Shown here: in pieces, positions 16,651 to 27,896 of the stretch
Layout: each line of letters opens with the position of its first letter
Numbering within the stretch: position 1 is the first letter of the stretch
Assembly (NCBI GenBank): GCA_028599125.1
Contig: JAQRMX010000005.1
Span: forward strand, 1-43,443
Length of the DNA stretch: 43,443 nucleotides
Source: Alphaproteobacteria bacterium
Lineage (GTDB): Bacteria; Pseudomonadota; Alphaproteobacteria; Rhizobiales; NORP267
Direction of reading: 5' to 3'
Made by a program: the position numbers and the translations under genes
The notes under the pieces: generated by a model
What the model saw: the letters and a program-made list of their open reading frames with translations, nothing else
What the model was told of the DNA's origin: nothing
The model's database searches: none

Positions 16651-19326
16651 TCAATCAGAAACCTCTTGCCCGACAAGAACCGCACGAACCGCATCCAAAG
16701 CCTCTGCAGCTCTGCGACCATCAGGACCACCGGACTGGGCCATTCCGGAATTTCCGCCCCACCCCTTTCCACCAAGAACCATCGCACCAACACGGATCAG
16801 ATCCAGAGCACTGAAACGCCCTGTCAGATCATTGGTCACACCAACGATAATACCCGCCCGAAATTCCTTATCTAACCCTACCAAAACCACAATTCCAGAC
16901 CTTAATTTTACCTTCGCTTCTTCCGTAATAATCCGCAATTCCTTTCCTGAAACACCCTCCAAAACACGAGAAAACAGCTTGAAAGAACCAATCTCAATTA
17001 GAGCTGAATTCCCTGAAAGAAATGTCAATTCACTCAAAGCTGAATGACGACGCAAAATAGCAACATCACGCTGCAAACGTTTCCGTTCATCTAACAAAGA
17101 TACAACACGTTGACCGATTTCTTGCGGCATAGCCTTCAAAGATCCGGCAACCTCTCTGATCAAGCGTCTTTGCCCGGAAAAGCAGGATCTCGCGGAAGCA
17201 CCTGCCCGTGCTTCAATACGACGGATCCCAGAAGAAACAGGCCCATCGGAAACAATCATGATCAAACCAATCTCACCTGTCCGGCGAACATGCATTCCAC
17301 CGCATAATTCCATCGAATAGGTCTGTTTTTCTGTGTCATTCATAGACCGACCCATGGAAACAACACGAACCTCATCGCCATATTTTTCACCAAAAAGCCC
17401 CATCGCACCGGCAGAAACAGCATCGTCGAGCCCCATCAAGCAAGTCAATACTTCGTCATTATTCAACACCACCATATTGGAAATCTGCTCAATCTGCTCA
17501 ATCTCTTCCAGAGAAATGCTACCCTCATGACTAAAATCAAAACGTAAGCGACCGGGTTCAACCAGTGAGCCTTTCTGAACAACATGATTCCCCAGCACCT
17601 GACGCAAAGCCTCGTGCAAAAGATGAGTCGCCGAATGATGTATCCTTATATTCTCACGCCGTTCTCTGTCCACAAGCAGATTTACCGACTGACCAATTTT
17701 CAGTACACCGCGAACAAGGGTGACGCGATGGAGAAAAAGGGACCCAAATTTTTTCTGCACATCATCTACACGCCCGTCAACATTATCAGAAAACAAGAGC
17801 CCACAATCACCGACCTGTCCTCCTGATTCTCCGTAAAAACAGGTCTGGTTTAAAATGACGAGCCCTTCTTCACCGGCATTTAATTCATTAACCTCCGTCC
17901 CTCCCTTTACCAAAGCCGTGATGATTCCACTGGCCTGTTCTGTTTCATAGCCGAGAAAATCAGTTGTCCCTGCCTTCTCCTGAACGGTAAACCAGACATC
18001 AGCCTGGCATGATTCACCTGAGCCTGCCCAGGCTTTGCGGGCAGCAACCCGTTGCTGCTTCATCGCAAGGTCAAATCCTCGTCTGTCCACAAGAATTTCC
18101 CGACTTTTCAAAACATCTTCAGTAAGATCAAGTGGAAAACCATAAGTATCATAAAGCTTGAAAGCAATTGAACCATCAAGAACATCCCCGACACTCAGAG
18201 TAGAGACAGCCTCATCTAGAATCGATAATCCTTTATCAAGAGTACGGCAAAAACGGCTTTCCTCAGCGCCGAGAACACTAGAAATCAGGGGTTCGGCATT
18301 ACGTAATTCAGGGTAGGCTTGTCCCATCTCGGCAACAAGAGTCGAAATCAATCGAGACATTAATCCATCCCAGGCAACAAGATTGTGGGCATGACGAAGA
18401 GCACGACGGATAATCCGGCGCAAAATGTAACCACGGCCTTCATTGGACGGGATCACTCCCTCTATGATTAAAAAACTGGAAGCCCGCAAATGATCCGAAA
18501 TGATTCGGTGACTGACCGCATCACTTCCTTCAAATCTCACACCAGTTATTTCAACAGAAGCCTGAATTAGGGACTGAAAGAGATCAATTTCGTAATTGTC
18601 GTGCGTACCTTGTAAAATGGCAGCCAGCCGCTCAAGACCCATACCCGTATCAATTGAAGGATTTGGCAGAAACAAACGTTTTTCCGCGTTCACCTGTTCA
18701 AATTGCAGAAAAACAAGATTCCATAGTTCAACAAAACGGTCTCCCTCCTGATCTGAACTGCCGGGAGGTCCCCCCAGAATATGAGGGCCATGATCAAAAA
18801 AAATCTCAGAACAGGGGCCACAAGGACCAGTATCCCCCATCGTCCAGAAATTATCAGACGTGGAAATACGGATAATCCGGCTATCAGGAAGAGACGCGAT
18901 CATCTTCCACAAGCGCACACTCTCTTCATCTTCCGCATAAACAGTAACCATCAGGCGATCAACAGGCAAACCAAATTCTCTGGTCAGCAAAGTCCATGCA
19001 AGCTCAATCGCTACATCCTTGAAATAGTCACCGAAAGAAAAATTACCCAGCATTTCAAAGAAAGTATGGTGACGAGCCGTATGACCAACATTTTCCAGAT
19101 CACTGTGCTTTCCGCCGACGCGTATGCATTTCTGTATACCCGCAGCACGCGATAAAGGTCGTTTCTCTCTTCCGGTAAACACCTCTTTGAATTGAACCAT
19201 CCCGGCATTCGTAAACATCAAAGTAGGATCATTACGAGGTATCAACGGACCGGAAGGAATGATTTCATGGCCATATTGCGCGAAATAATCAAGAAAAACA
19301 GAACGAATATCATTGACATTGTTCAC
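16651..19326 (-). CDS. alaS: Alanyl-tRNA synthetase
   Basis: 891 aa; MNNVNDIRSVFLDYFAQYGHEIIPSGPLIPRNDPTLMFTNAGMVQFKEVFTG; editing domain HHSATHLLHEALRQVLG; CGGMHVRRTGEIG. Confidence 0.98.
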   Translation of the reverse strand: MNNVNDIRSVFLDYFAQYGHEIIPSGPLIPRNDPTLMFTNAGMVQFKEVFTGREKRPLSRAAGIQKCIRVGGKHSDLENVGHTARHHTFFEMLGNFSFGDYFKDVAIELAWTLLTREFGLPVDRLMVTVYAEDEESVRLWKMIASLPDSRIIRISTSDNFWTMGDTGPCGPCSEIFFDHGPHILGGPPGSSDQEGDRFVELWNLVFLQFEQVNAEKRLFLPNPSIDTGMGLERLAAILQGTHDNYEIDLFQSLIQASVEITGVRFEGSDAVSHRIISDHLRASSFLIIEGVIPSNEGRGYILRRIIRRALRHAHNLVAWDGLMSRLISTLVAEMGQAYPELRNAEPLISSVLGAEESRFCRTLDKGLSILDEAVSTLSVGDVLDGSIAFKLYDTYGFPLDLTEDVLKSREILVDRRGFDLAMKQQRVAARKAWAGSGESCQADVWFTVQEKAGTTDFLGYETEQASGIITALVKGGTEVNELNAGEEGLVILNQTCFYGESGGQVGDCGLLFSDNVDGRVDDVQKKFGSLFLHRVTLVRGVLKIGQSVNLLVDRERRENIRIHHSATHLLHEALRQVLGNHVVQKGSLVEPGRLRFDFSHEGSISLEEIEQIEQISNMVVLNNDEVLTCLMGLDDAVSAGAMGLFGEKYGDEVRVVSMGRSMNDTEKQTYSMELCGGMHVRRTGEIGLIMIVSDGPVSSGIRRIEARAGASARSCFSGQRRLIREVAGSLKAMPQEIGQRVVSLLDERKRLQRDVAILRRHSALSELTFLSGNSALIEIGSFKLFSRVLEGVSGKELRIITEEAKVKLRSGIVVLVGLDKEFRAGIIVGVTNDLTGRFSALDLIRVGAMVLGGKGWGGNSGMAQSGGPDGRRAAEALDAVRAVLVGQEVSD

Positions 19327-19568
19327 AGGCCGCCTCCTTCAGACAGGGGAGGAAAATAAAATAGGAAATGACCAAAAACCTGGGACAAAAGCCTCGTCAT
19401 ACCGTATCATCCAGCACAGACAATCCTGTCCTTTTTAGAAAGGACAAAATCCATGAGACCCAAGAAACATCAAATTCAAAAAGTCAGAACCACAAACAGA
19501 CAAACTTTAGAAGCAAACCCAACTACCTCTGTCCCGCTCTTCACAAAATTGAAGAATAAGAGCAAAAA

Positions 19569-20627
19569 TCAATCCGCTTCAGCGGAAGGCACATCCTCTT
19601 TCTTTTCTTTCTCCACGCCAAAATTCGCGTCCATAAGCGCTCCGGAAACCAGTTTCTTATCATCCCGTAGCATCGATTCAATCTCAAAGGCTATATCCTC
19701 ATGTTCCTTCAGAAAAATTTTGGCATTCTCACGACCCTGACCAATCTTTTTGCCTTTATAAGAAAACCATGAACCTGCTTTCTCAACAATGTCTGCCTTG
19801 ACACCAAGATCAAGCAATTCACCACATTTGGAAATACCTTTGCCGTACATAATGTCAAATTCAACCTGACGAAAAGGAGGAGCAAGCTTGTTCTTCACGA
19901 CCTTTACACGTGTTTGATTCCCAACAACCTCATCGCGATCCTTGATGGCACCAATCCGACGAATATCAAGACGTACAGAAGAGTAGAATTTCAATGCATT
20001 CCCACCCGTTGTCGTCTCAGGATTTCCGAACATGACACCTATCTTCATCCGCATCTGATTGATAAAAATAACCATCGTCCGTGAACGAGAAATAGAGGCC
20101 GTCAATTTCCGTAAAGCCTGGCTCATTAGCCGTGCCTGTAACCCGGGCAAATTATCGCCCATATCGCCTTCAATTTCTGCACGTGGGGTTAGAGCGGCAA
20201 CAGAATCCACAACAAGAATATCAATTGAACCGGAACGCACAAGAGTATCGGTAATCTCCAGAGCCTGTTCGCCCGTATCAGGTTGCGAAATGAGAAGAGG
20301 CTCTATATTGACACCAAGTTTTCGTGCATAAATCGCGTCCAAAGCATGCTCTGCATCAATGAAGGCGCAATACCCGTTTTTCTTCTGGGCCTCCGCAATA
20401 CAATGGAGCGCCAAGGTCGTTTTTCCCGACGATTCCGGACCATAAATCTCGACAATACGACCACGCGGAAGACCACCAATACCCAAAGCAATATCCAAAC
20501 CCAAAGACCCCGTTGAAATTGTCTCGATTTCAACTACCTGATCAGCTCCAAGACGCATCAACGCGCCTTTGCCAAACTGACGCTCTATCTGCCCGATAGA
20601 AGCATCCAAGGCCTTCTGTTTATCCAT
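19569..20627 (-). CDS. recA: Recombinase RecA
   Basis: 352 aa; [63 protein letters not shown]. Confidence 0.98.
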   Translation of the reverse strand: MDKQKALDASIGQIERQFGKGALMRLGADQVVEIETISTGSLGLDIALGIGGLPRGRIVEIYGPESSGKTTLALHCIAEAQKKNGYCAFIDAEHALDAIYARKLGVNIEPLLISQPDTGEQALEITDTLVRSGSIDILVVDSVAALTPRAEIEGDMGDNLPGLQARLMSQALRKLTASISRSRTMVIFINQMRMKIGVMFGNPETTTGGNALKFYSSVRLDIRRIGAIKDRDEVVGNQTRVKVVKNKLAPPFRQVEFDIMYGKGISKCGELLDLGVKADIVEKAGSWFSYKGKKIGQGRENAKIFLKEHEDIAFEIESMLRDDKKLVSGALMDANFGVEKEKKEDVPSAEAD

Positions 20628-20782
20628 AAAATACCTTTCCTGAAATGAGAAACACGTGTACCTACTTTACCTCTTATTTCATACCGTTAATCATCTTGCA
20701 ACAGGGACAACTTTAATCTTAACCCCTGAATCTCAAAGACATAAACAGAAGAGAAACGTAAGAAAAAACAAAGCAGAAAACG

Positions 20783-23482
20783 TCATATCCCCTCTAAAAC
20801 TCGCTTAACAGTAGAGGCAAGATCCTTAAGATTAAAGGGCTTTTGAAGCAAAGTGAAGCATGCGTCATCCTCCAGATTCTTCTGAAACGCATCTTCCGCG
20901 TAGCCGGATATGAAGATAATTTTTATATCCGGAATTTTCTGACGCAATTTCTTAAGCAAGGTAGGACCGTCCATCTCCGGCATAACAACATCGCTGACAA
21001 CCAAATCCACCTTGCCTTCATGCTTATTAAAAACTTCAAGAGCTTCAACCCCAGTTGAGGCTTCTAGAACCGTATAACCACGGGACGAAAGTGCCCGCGA
21101 AGCAAAGGCACGGACAGCATCCTCATCCTCTACCAGCAAAATAACACCATTGCCCGTCGTATCTGAAGCCACAAATCTGGTATCAGGGACCTTAATATCC
21201 TCAACCACACCGGAAGTTATATGGCGCGGTAAAAATATAAGGAACGTTGTCCCTTTGCCAAGCTCACTTTTGGGGAAAATAAAGCCACCCGTCTGCTTGA
21301 CAATACCATAGACCATTGACAAACCAAGGCCCGTCCCCTTACCCACTTCCTTGGTCGAAAAAAAGGGCTCGAAAACCTTCTCTGTTACTTCAGGGCTCAT
21401 GCCTTGCCCTGTATCGGTGACCTCAATCCTAACATAATCAGAAACCGGCATCGCCTGATACCCGAGATCTTCAACATCCTGCATGCTTACATTGGACGTA
21501 TTTATGGTCAGCTTTCCTCCATCAGGCATCGCGTCACGAGCATTAACAACCAAATTCATGATCACCTGCTCAAATTGGGTCATATCAGCCTTCACCAGCC
21601 ATAAAGATCGATCAGGAAACACCTCTAGTTCAACTTTTTCGTTAAGAAGACGGGCCAAAATAGCTGTCAGATCTGATATGACATCATTGAGTTTCAAAAC
21701 TTCCGGCTGCAGAGTCTGACGCCGCGAAAATGCCAGAAGCTGACGCACAAGACACGCAGCTCTGTTTGCACTTTGCTTGATATTCATAATGTCCTGAAAA
21801 GCAGGATCTGTCGCGCGATGTGAAGAAAGCAACAAATCAGAATAACCAATAATAGCCGTCAATACATTGTTGAAATCATGTGCAACGCCGCCGGCAAGTT
21901 GACCAACAGCCTGCATCTTTTGGCTTTGCGCGAACTGCATCTCCAGTGCACGCTGCACTGTAGTATCAACCGCATAAACCAACGCAATCTCTCTGTTTGC
22001 TTCTGTGTTATGCACAGGACTGACAAACAAGCGTGCAGAACGGTTCGATTTTCCGACAAGCGTTACATCAACAGGAGAAATATCCCCCTTACCTAAACCT
22101 GCCTCACGTAAGGCATCCTGCACTGTTTCATGACTTTCATTATCCAGAAGCTGTGAAAGAAGAGGATGAGAGCCAAGACGGGAATTACATTCCGCCTGTG
22201 TTTTTGCAAAATTGGAATTTGCACGCACAATACGGCCTTCATTATCAACCGTAGCAATAGAGATGGGCGCATTGTTAAAAAAACGGGCAAAGCGGACTTC
22301 CGCAGCGCGAAGATCTTCCGAAACATCCTCACCTTGACTCCGATTGATCACCAATGTACGTGAATAGCCATGGCTGCCATCAGCTGCAAAAGAAACGCCA
22401 TGCAGGAGCCGTACAGGAAGAAAAGTCCCGTCACAGCGACGCAAATCAAGATCAAGAATCTCCGTACAAATCTTCCCTGGCACCGGAATGGCACGGGATA
22501 GCAAAGCCTCCGTATCACCGACCACAATATCAGAAATCGCTAACTCCCCTGAAACAGTCTGGGTCAGATCAAGACCTAACCAGCCTGCAAGTGTGGCATT
22601 CATATAATCAATACGGCCATTCCCACCTGTAGAAAAAAAACCTGCCGGAGCGTGATCAAGATAATCAATAGCACGCTGCAATTCCTGAAAAGTATCTTCC
22701 TGCTTGCTACATTCCGAAGTAATATCCACAACACGCCACAACGTACATGCCTTGTCCTTTCGAAGGACCGGTAAGGACATCATAATAGGCTGCACACAGA
22801 TACGATACCAGCAAACACGCTCTTCATCACCAGCAATAACAACCCGGAATTCCTCCTGCCATTGACTTCCGTTTATGGCAGCCTGAAAAAGACGGTAAGT
22901 AGAATCATTGGCCTCAGGATTGGCCGCAAATGCACGTTGCACAGTTGGTGGCACGCTATGCAGATCCGCGCCGCTCAAAACCCTGTAAGCGTCGTTTGAA
23001 TAAATGACACGATGGTCAGACGCTGTAACAACTAAACCTTCTCCGAGAGATTCAGTAATCACAGAAAGTAAAGGGCTGAAACGCCCCTGCTCACTAATCC
23101 TCAAGAAACCAACAGCCGAAGCAAAAAGGGAAAGGACGCCTACAACAGAAAAAAAAGCCAGAAGAAGCAGGACAAAAGGTTCAGCTTCTTCACGGCGCAT
23201 GACCGAAAGCGCAACAGCTACGCCGACAAGACCAACAGACAGAACCAAAAGCCAAAATAAACTCCCCTGACGATCGTTCATTTTATTCTGCATCTGCATT
23301 CCCTGAAGATCATTCATTTCCGCTCCGGGACGCTTACTGATAGTCCCCTCCGTTTCCATGACATCATCATCCCCAAAAGTGCCGGTTATGCCAAAAGGAC
23401 TCAAAGCCACACCCACGCGCGCCCCGAAAATCTTGTCCCAAGGTAAACTATCCCATACTACGACACCATAAAAAACAAACAT
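20783..23482 (-). CDS. cckA: Hybrid sensor histidine kinase CckA-like (PAS-HisKA-HATPase-REC)
   Basis: 899 aa; two N-terminal TMs, PAS-like segments, [40 protein letters not shown], receiver domain [21 protein letters not shown]. Beside recA and flhB as in related alphaproteobacteria. The true start may be downstream. Confidence 0.92.
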   Translation of the reverse strand: MFVFYGVVVWDSLPWDKIFGARVGVALSPFGITGTFGDDDVMETEGTISKRPGAEMNDLQGMQMQNKMNDRQGSLFWLLVLSVGLVGVAVALSVMRREEAEPFVLLLLAFFSVVGVLSLFASAVGFLRISEQGRFSPLLSVITESLGEGLVVTASDHRVIYSNDAYRVLSGADLHSVPPTVQRAFAANPEANDSTYRLFQAAINGSQWQEEFRVVIAGDEERVCWYRICVQPIMMSLPVLRKDKACTLWRVVDITSECSKQEDTFQELQRAIDYLDHAPAGFFSTGGNGRIDYMNATLAGWLGLDLTQTVSGELAISDIVVGDTEALLSRAIPVPGKICTEILDLDLRRCDGTFLPVRLLHGVSFAADGSHGYSRTLVINRSQGEDVSEDLRAAEVRFARFFNNAPISIATVDNEGRIVRANSNFAKTQAECNSRLGSHPLLSQLLDNESHETVQDALREAGLGKGDISPVDVTLVGKSNRSARLFVSPVHNTEANREIALVYAVDTTVQRALEMQFAQSQKMQAVGQLAGGVAHDFNNVLTAIIGYSDLLLSSHRATDPAFQDIMNIKQSANRAACLVRQLLAFSRRQTLQPEVLKLNDVISDLTAILARLLNEKVELEVFPDRSLWLVKADMTQFEQVIMNLVVNARDAMPDGGKLTINTSNVSMQDVEDLGYQAMPVSDYVRIEVTDTGQGMSPEVTEKVFEPFFSTKEVGKGTGLGLSMVYGIVKQTGGFIFPKSELGKGTTFLIFLPRHITSGVVEDIKVPDTRFVASDTTGNGVILLVEDEDAVRAFASRALSSRGYTVLEASTGVEALEVFNKHEGKVDLVVSDVVMPEMDGPTLLKKLRQKIPDIKIIFISGYAEDAFQKNLEDDACFTLLQKPFNLKDLASTVKRVLEGI

Positions 23483-23680
23483 AATGCAATAGTAGAAAAT
23501 GCAAAACTCTCACTTTTCACAATATTGGACCTAAAACAGGCAATATCATCAAAAGTCTAAAATCCTTCCGTTAGAGGACACACACTGATCATGAAAACCC
23601 GTATACAGAAACACATTCTCTCATTTGTGAACAAAACAGAAAGGTCATGAAGACAGATAAAAATAAAACCGTCCAGCAAC

Positions 23681-24763
23681 TCACGGGTGTGCGTGCCCTT
23701 TTCCACCGGAACGGAGAAGCATGACATAGCGGATTACTTCTGCAACAGCTTTGTAATGCTCTACAGGAATCTCCTCCTCAATCTGCACCACAGCGTAAAG
23801 AGCCCGGGCCAGAGGAGGATTTTCTACAATCGGGATAGCGTGGCTCTCTGCAATCTCACGAATCTTTAAAGCAACCAGGTCAACGCCCCTGGCAAGGCAA
23901 ACCGGAGCGTTCATGCCAGACTCATATCTGAGCGCAATCGCATAATGCTTCGGGTTTGTAATAATAACGGATGCCTGATCAAGAGATGATATCATCCTTT
24001 TTCGTCCTCGTTCCATCCGAATCTGACGCAATTTCGCCCGAATCTTCGGATCTCCCTCCATCTGCTTATGTTCGTCACGCACTTCTTTTAGAGTCATACG
24101 CTGCTTCTTGTTCCAGATAAAACGTTGATAGGAATAATCAAGCAAAGCAATCGGAGCCGTGATTGCAAGCACGCCAACCATAATTTGCAAAATCATATCC
24201 CTGATCTGCTCCAATATGAGAAACGGAGAAACACCTATAAGAACAATCAGCGCATTACGTTGTGGCCAGATAATAGAGAAAACAACGATCCCTACGATAG
24301 AAAGCTTTGCAATGCCCTTTACAAAATTCATCAAACTTGTCGAAGAAAACAGACGCTTAAACCCACCTGACAGCGAAACCCTGTTCCATTTCGGCTTAAG
24401 GGGAGCAGAAACAAAAATAAAACGCTGCTGGACCATATTACCAGCAACAGATGAAAGGGATACTAGCAACATAGGCAATATGACAACCGTAACGATAAGC
24501 ATACCAAAGCGTTCTGTCATGAGGTATAAATAGGAACCGTCCAAAGATATTAAATCAACACGCGACAGATGAGCTCCCAGTGACAGAGATAGATTCTGGC
24601 ATATCGCCGCAGAAAAAAGAGCAATCACAAGAACACAACCACACAAGACAAACCACGTCACGATGTCCTGGCTCTTGATAAGATCGCCTTTCTCAAACGC
24701 ATCATCGCGTTTCTTTTCTGTCGATTCCTCTGTTTTATCAGAGTGATTCATATCATCAGACAT
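23681..24763 (-). CDS. flhB: Flagellar export apparatus protein FlhB
   Basis: 360 aa; EKTEESTEKKRDDAFEKGDLIKSQDI N-terminus; C-terminal ASVIITNPKHYAIALRYESGMNAPVCLARGVDLVALKIREIA. Confidence 0.95.
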   Translation of the reverse strand: MSDDMNHSDKTEESTEKKRDDAFEKGDLIKSQDIVTWFVLCGCVLVIALFSAAICQNLSLSLGAHLSRVDLISLDGSYLYLMTERFGMLIVTVVILPMLLVSLSSVAGNMVQQRFIFVSAPLKPKWNRVSLSGGFKRLFSSTSLMNFVKGIAKLSIVGIVVFSIIWPQRNALIVLIGVSPFLILEQIRDMILQIMVGVLAITAPIALLDYSYQRFIWNKKQRMTLKEVRDEHKQMEGDPKIRAKLRQIRMERGRKRMISSLDQASVIITNPKHYAIALRYESGMNAPVCLARGVDLVALKIREIAESHAIPIVENPPLARALYAVVQIEEEIPVEHYKAVAEVIRYVMLLRSGGKGHAHP

Positions 24764-24773
24764 ATGCTCACCC

Positions 24774-25544
24774 CTACGTTAGTAATTGACCCATAATGAT
24801 TTCAAAATAAGTCAGAAATTCAGACATAATGGCCGTTATCAAAAATATGAAAAGTAAAAAACCAGCAATAATATTGAGAGGCAATGCAATGAAAAAGACC
24901 TGCACCTGAGGCATAAGACGAGACAATACGCCCATGCTGATGTAAAAAATCAGACTAAATGCCAGAAAAGGAGCTGAGATACGCAACCCCAGAATGAAAA
25001 TACCGGTGAGAATATCTACCGCCATCTCAACAAAATCAGAAAATGGAAACAAAATACCAGCTGGAAACAAGTAATAGGAATCCCGCAAGGCTGCAAGCAT
25101 GAGATGGTGCAAATCAAGGAGTAAAATAAGCGTAATCCCTAGCATCCAGAGAAAATTTGAGAATAAATCACTCTGAATAAACTGCGCCGGATTGACGTTC
25201 TGCACAAAACTGAGACCCACCTGCACTGAAATGAAGCTCCCGGCAACTTGCAAGCTACTGGTCACCAATCGGCTCACATTCCCTATGCAAAATCCAATGG
25301 CTATCTCCAGAACAAGAAATTTCAACATGTAAAAAAAAGAGCCCAAATGTAAAGGAAAATTGCTTTCAAGAAGCGGATATAAAAGGACAACAATTGTCAA
25401 AGTAAAGACAAGCCGTACCCTGACAGGAACGACCCGATCGCCGATTACAGGCATAATCATAATCACCGTTCCAATTCGAGCAAAGAGCAACATAAAAGCA
25501 AACGCAATCCTGGGTAAGAAATCAACCTCAAGAACCAGATCCAT
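24774..25544 (-). CDS. fliR: Flagellar biosynthetic protein FliR
   Basis: 256 aa; FARIGTVIMIMPVIGDRVVPVRVRLVFTLTIVVLLYPL and LRISAPFLAFSLIFYISMGVLSRLMPQVQVFFIALPLNI. Confidence 0.95.
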   Translation of the reverse strand: MDLVLEVDFLPRIAFAFMLLFARIGTVIMIMPVIGDRVVPVRVRLVFTLTIVVLLYPLLESNFPLHLGSFFYMLKFLVLEIAIGFCIGNVSRLVTSSLQVAGSFISVQVGLSFVQNVNPAQFIQSDLFSNFLWMLGITLILLLDLHHLMLAALRDSYYLFPAGILFPFSDFVEMAVDILTGIFILGLRISAPFLAFSLIFYISMGVLSRLMPQVQVFFIALPLNIIAGFLLFIFLITAIMSEFLTYFEIIMGQLLT

Positions 25545-25807
25545 TACTCTCTGCTGATGTAATTGAAAATGAGATTCATATAATCAGACATAACAGAGCC
25601 CATGAATGGCATCATAAAGAGAAATGTCATGAAAATAGTAACAATCTTGGGAATAAAAACGAGCGTCATTTCCTGAATCTGTGTCAACGCCTGTAACAAG
25701 CCAATCAGTACCCCGCACAAAAGACCAGCGAACATGAGCGGACCCGAAAGTTTTAACAAAACCCAGACCCCCTCCTGAGCAAGATAAAGTACATCTACAT
25801 CCGTCAT
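25544..25807 (-). CDS. fliQ: Flagellar biosynthetic protein FliQ
   Basis: MTDVDVLYLAQEGVWVLLKLSGPLMFAGLLCGVLIGLLQALTQIQEMTLVFIPKI; start chosen at the internal Met (25807) rather than the track start 25864. Confidence 0.93.
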   Translation of the reverse strand: MTDVDVLYLAQEGVWVLLKLSGPLMFAGLLCGVLIGLLQALTQIQEMTLVFIPKIVTIFMTFLFMMPFMGSVMSDYMNLIFNYISRE

Positions 25808-25867
25808 CTTTTCTTTCTCAATTTTATGATAAGGTTTCGCCTTCCTGCAAACAATTATGCTCACAAA

Positions 25868-26179
25868 CTAGATCGGCATACGCATAATTTCTTCATAAGC
25901 ACTGATGACCCGGTTACGGACTGAAACGAGCGTTTCCATAGCCAATTCCGTTTCAGCCACAGCCGTCACAACCTGAACCAGATCGGCTTTTTCGTTTATA
26001 ACGTCCGTAACAACCCTGTCAGTCCGGGCTCCCATTTCCTTTACTGAATTCAGCGTATTTTGCAAAATATTACCAAAGCCCTCAGAAGAGTCTTCTGAAA
26101 GCGGATGGGTGTCCTGAGCTTGAGCAATTCTCGCCGCTAAAGCATACGCATTGGACGCAGATGATGCCGTGATATTCAT
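25868..26179 (-). CDS. fliE: Flagellar hook-basal body protein FliE
   Basis: 103 aa; VNEKADLVQVVTAVAETELAMETLVSVRNRVISAYEEIMRMPI-type FliE C-terminus. Confidence 0.92.
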   Translation of the reverse strand: MNITASSASNAYALAARIAQAQDTHPLSEDSSEGFGNILQNTLNSVKEMGARTDRVVTDVINEKADLVQVVTAVAETELAMETLVSVRNRVISAYEEIMRMPI

Positions 26180-26222
26180 ATGATACTTCTCCTATAATCA
26201 ACCACTTTGTCTGCCTGTCCCA

Positions 26223-26633
26223 TCAGATGCGGAGAATATCAAGCGTGTGTGAAAACATACTCCGCGTCGCACCGATCATACTCAAATTCGCTTCATAACT
26301 ACGCTGTGCATCCAGCATATCCGCAGTTTCAATCAAGGTATTCACATTTGATATCTTGACATAGCCACTTTCGTCAGCTGCGGGGTTGCCCGGATCAAAA
26401 CGAACATCAAAGGGTTTTTTATCAAAAAAAGTGCGACCGGAACGGACCATCTGTGCGCCAGTCTGACGATCCAGATCAACCGTAAAGGTGGGCACACGGC
26501 GGCGATAAGGATCATCGCTTGGGGTCTTTCCGGTTGATGAAGCATTGGCAATATTCTCAGCAACCACCCGCATACGAGCCGCCTGTGCGCGCAGCCCTGA
26601 TGCCGAAATCTTCAGAGAAACAAAAAAATCCAT
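26223..26633 (-). CDS. flgC: Flagellar basal-body rod protein FlgC
   Basis: 136 aa; LKISASGLRAQAARMRVVAENIANASST and GYVKISNVNTLIETADMLDAQRSYEANLSMI. Confidence 0.95.
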   Translation of the reverse strand: MDFFVSLKISASGLRAQAARMRVVAENIANASSTGKTPSDDPYRRRVPTFTVDLDRQTGAQMVRSGRTFFDKKPFDVRFDPGNPAADESGYVKISNVNTLIETADMLDAQRSYEANLSMIGATRSMFSHTLDILRI

Positions 26634-26684
26634 CCTTCACTCCCTATTATTCAGACATCCCTGAGCAAAAATCATTCGGCTCCC

Positions 26685-27173
26685 TCACCGACCCCACCGA
26701 ACAGCCGTCCGCAGCAACCCAAGACTTCTGCTGTAAAGGGTCGTTGCTAACCGATAATTAAGCTGGTTTTCGCTTGATTTGAGCATCTCTTCTTCAAGAA
26801 CGACTCCGTTACGCATTGACATCGTCTCCAAACCATCAGCTTCAAAAAGCCCGGACGGATCATTTCCGTTCCCTCTCTCATTTAGAAAATGAGAATTATG
26901 CGTATTGAAAAGGGAGACATTCCTCAAAGAGGAGGAAGAAAGAGAAAAGCCTGAAAGATCCCTAGCCCGGTAATCAGGCGTATTCGCATTAGCAACATTT
27001 TCTGCAATAAGTCTCTGGCGCCTTTGATGCCATTGCATCTTATCCTTCAGCGCCGATAAAACAGGCAAATCAGAGAAAGGCGAAAAAAGTAACATCAGCA
27101 TTTCCTCATAGTATCGCGATGCGTGCAAATCACTCCCCCTTTCCTTGCAAAGCTTCACAAAATCGATAAACAA
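26685..27173 (-). CDS. flgB: Flagellar basal-body rod protein FlgB
   Basis: MLMLLFSPFSDLPVLSALKDKMQWHQRRQRLIAENVANANTPDYRARDL; the true start may be an internal Met near 27101. Confidence 0.9.
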   Translation of the reverse strand: MFIDFVKLCKERGSDLHASRYYEEMLMLLFSPFSDLPVLSALKDKMQWHQRRQRLIAENVANANTPDYRARDLSGFSLSSSSLRNVSLFNTHNSHFLNERGNGNDPSGLFEADGLETMSMRNGVVLEEEMLKSSENQLNYRLATTLYSRSLGLLRTAVRWGR

Positions 27174-27366
27174 AACAAGTCTTCCTCACCTTTGCTTCAC
27201 ATAAGCATGGTTAATGAATCGTTAATTTCATATATATCTAATATAAACAATCTTGAAAATCATCTTGGAATTTTTATAATTAACAACTAATAGTTGTGCT
27301 AGCGTCGGGGGGAAAGTAAAACTTACTTCCTAATGTAAGCTAAAAAACAGGATACAGGACAGGCCC

Positions 27367-27720
27367 ATGTGGTTGGTTGAAAAACTGAAGAATATACAGA
27401 CTTCTCCGCCTATTCGGGGACTCCTTTCCCTCTTGGCAGTGTGTCTTACAATCCTGATCACAGTTCGTTTTCTGAAATTTCTGCACAGCACACTCTCCGA
27501 AAAAGGGAAAAAAGACAGACAGAGACTATCTGTGAAAGAGATCTTCATAATTGATCCACAACACCGGCTCATATTAGTACAGCGCGACAATACGGAGCAT
27601 CTCATCCTGCTTGGGGACACACCCGCCCTTTTGGTGGAAAAAAATATTCCCCTGATTTCACAGTCAACTTACCAAGAAAATCAAAATAGGGAGCCACAGA
27701 TCCCACAATCCTTCTCGTGA
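27367..27720 (+). CDS. fliO: Flagellar biosynthetic protein FliO-like
   Basis: 117 aa; single TM then LSVKEIFIIDPQHRLILVQRDNTEHLILLGDTPALLVEKNI; directly upstream of fliP. Confidence 0.8.
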   Translation: MWLVEKLKNIQTSPPIRGLLSLLAVCLTILITVRFLKFLHSTLSEKGKKDRQRLSVKEIFIIDPQHRLILVQRDNTEHLILLGDTPALLVEKNIPLISQSTYQENQNREPQIPQSFS

Positions 27721-27896
27721 AAGAAGCAGGAAATCATCCTGCAGGAAATAAAATAAACAGAGACTTTTTCGCATCATGAAAGAAATCATTCTCTACAAAA
27801 CGTCTGCGATTTATCCATGACAGTAATAAAAATTATGAAAAATTATAATCCAATGACCGTATATACTCATCCTGCTACCAGAAATATGAAAAAATA

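Noticed and set aside
20628-20782. Searched upstream of recA for an alphaproteobacterial SOS box (GTTC-N7-GTTC or GAAC-N7-GAAC)
   Set aside because: No convincing match seen by eye; not reported as a feature.
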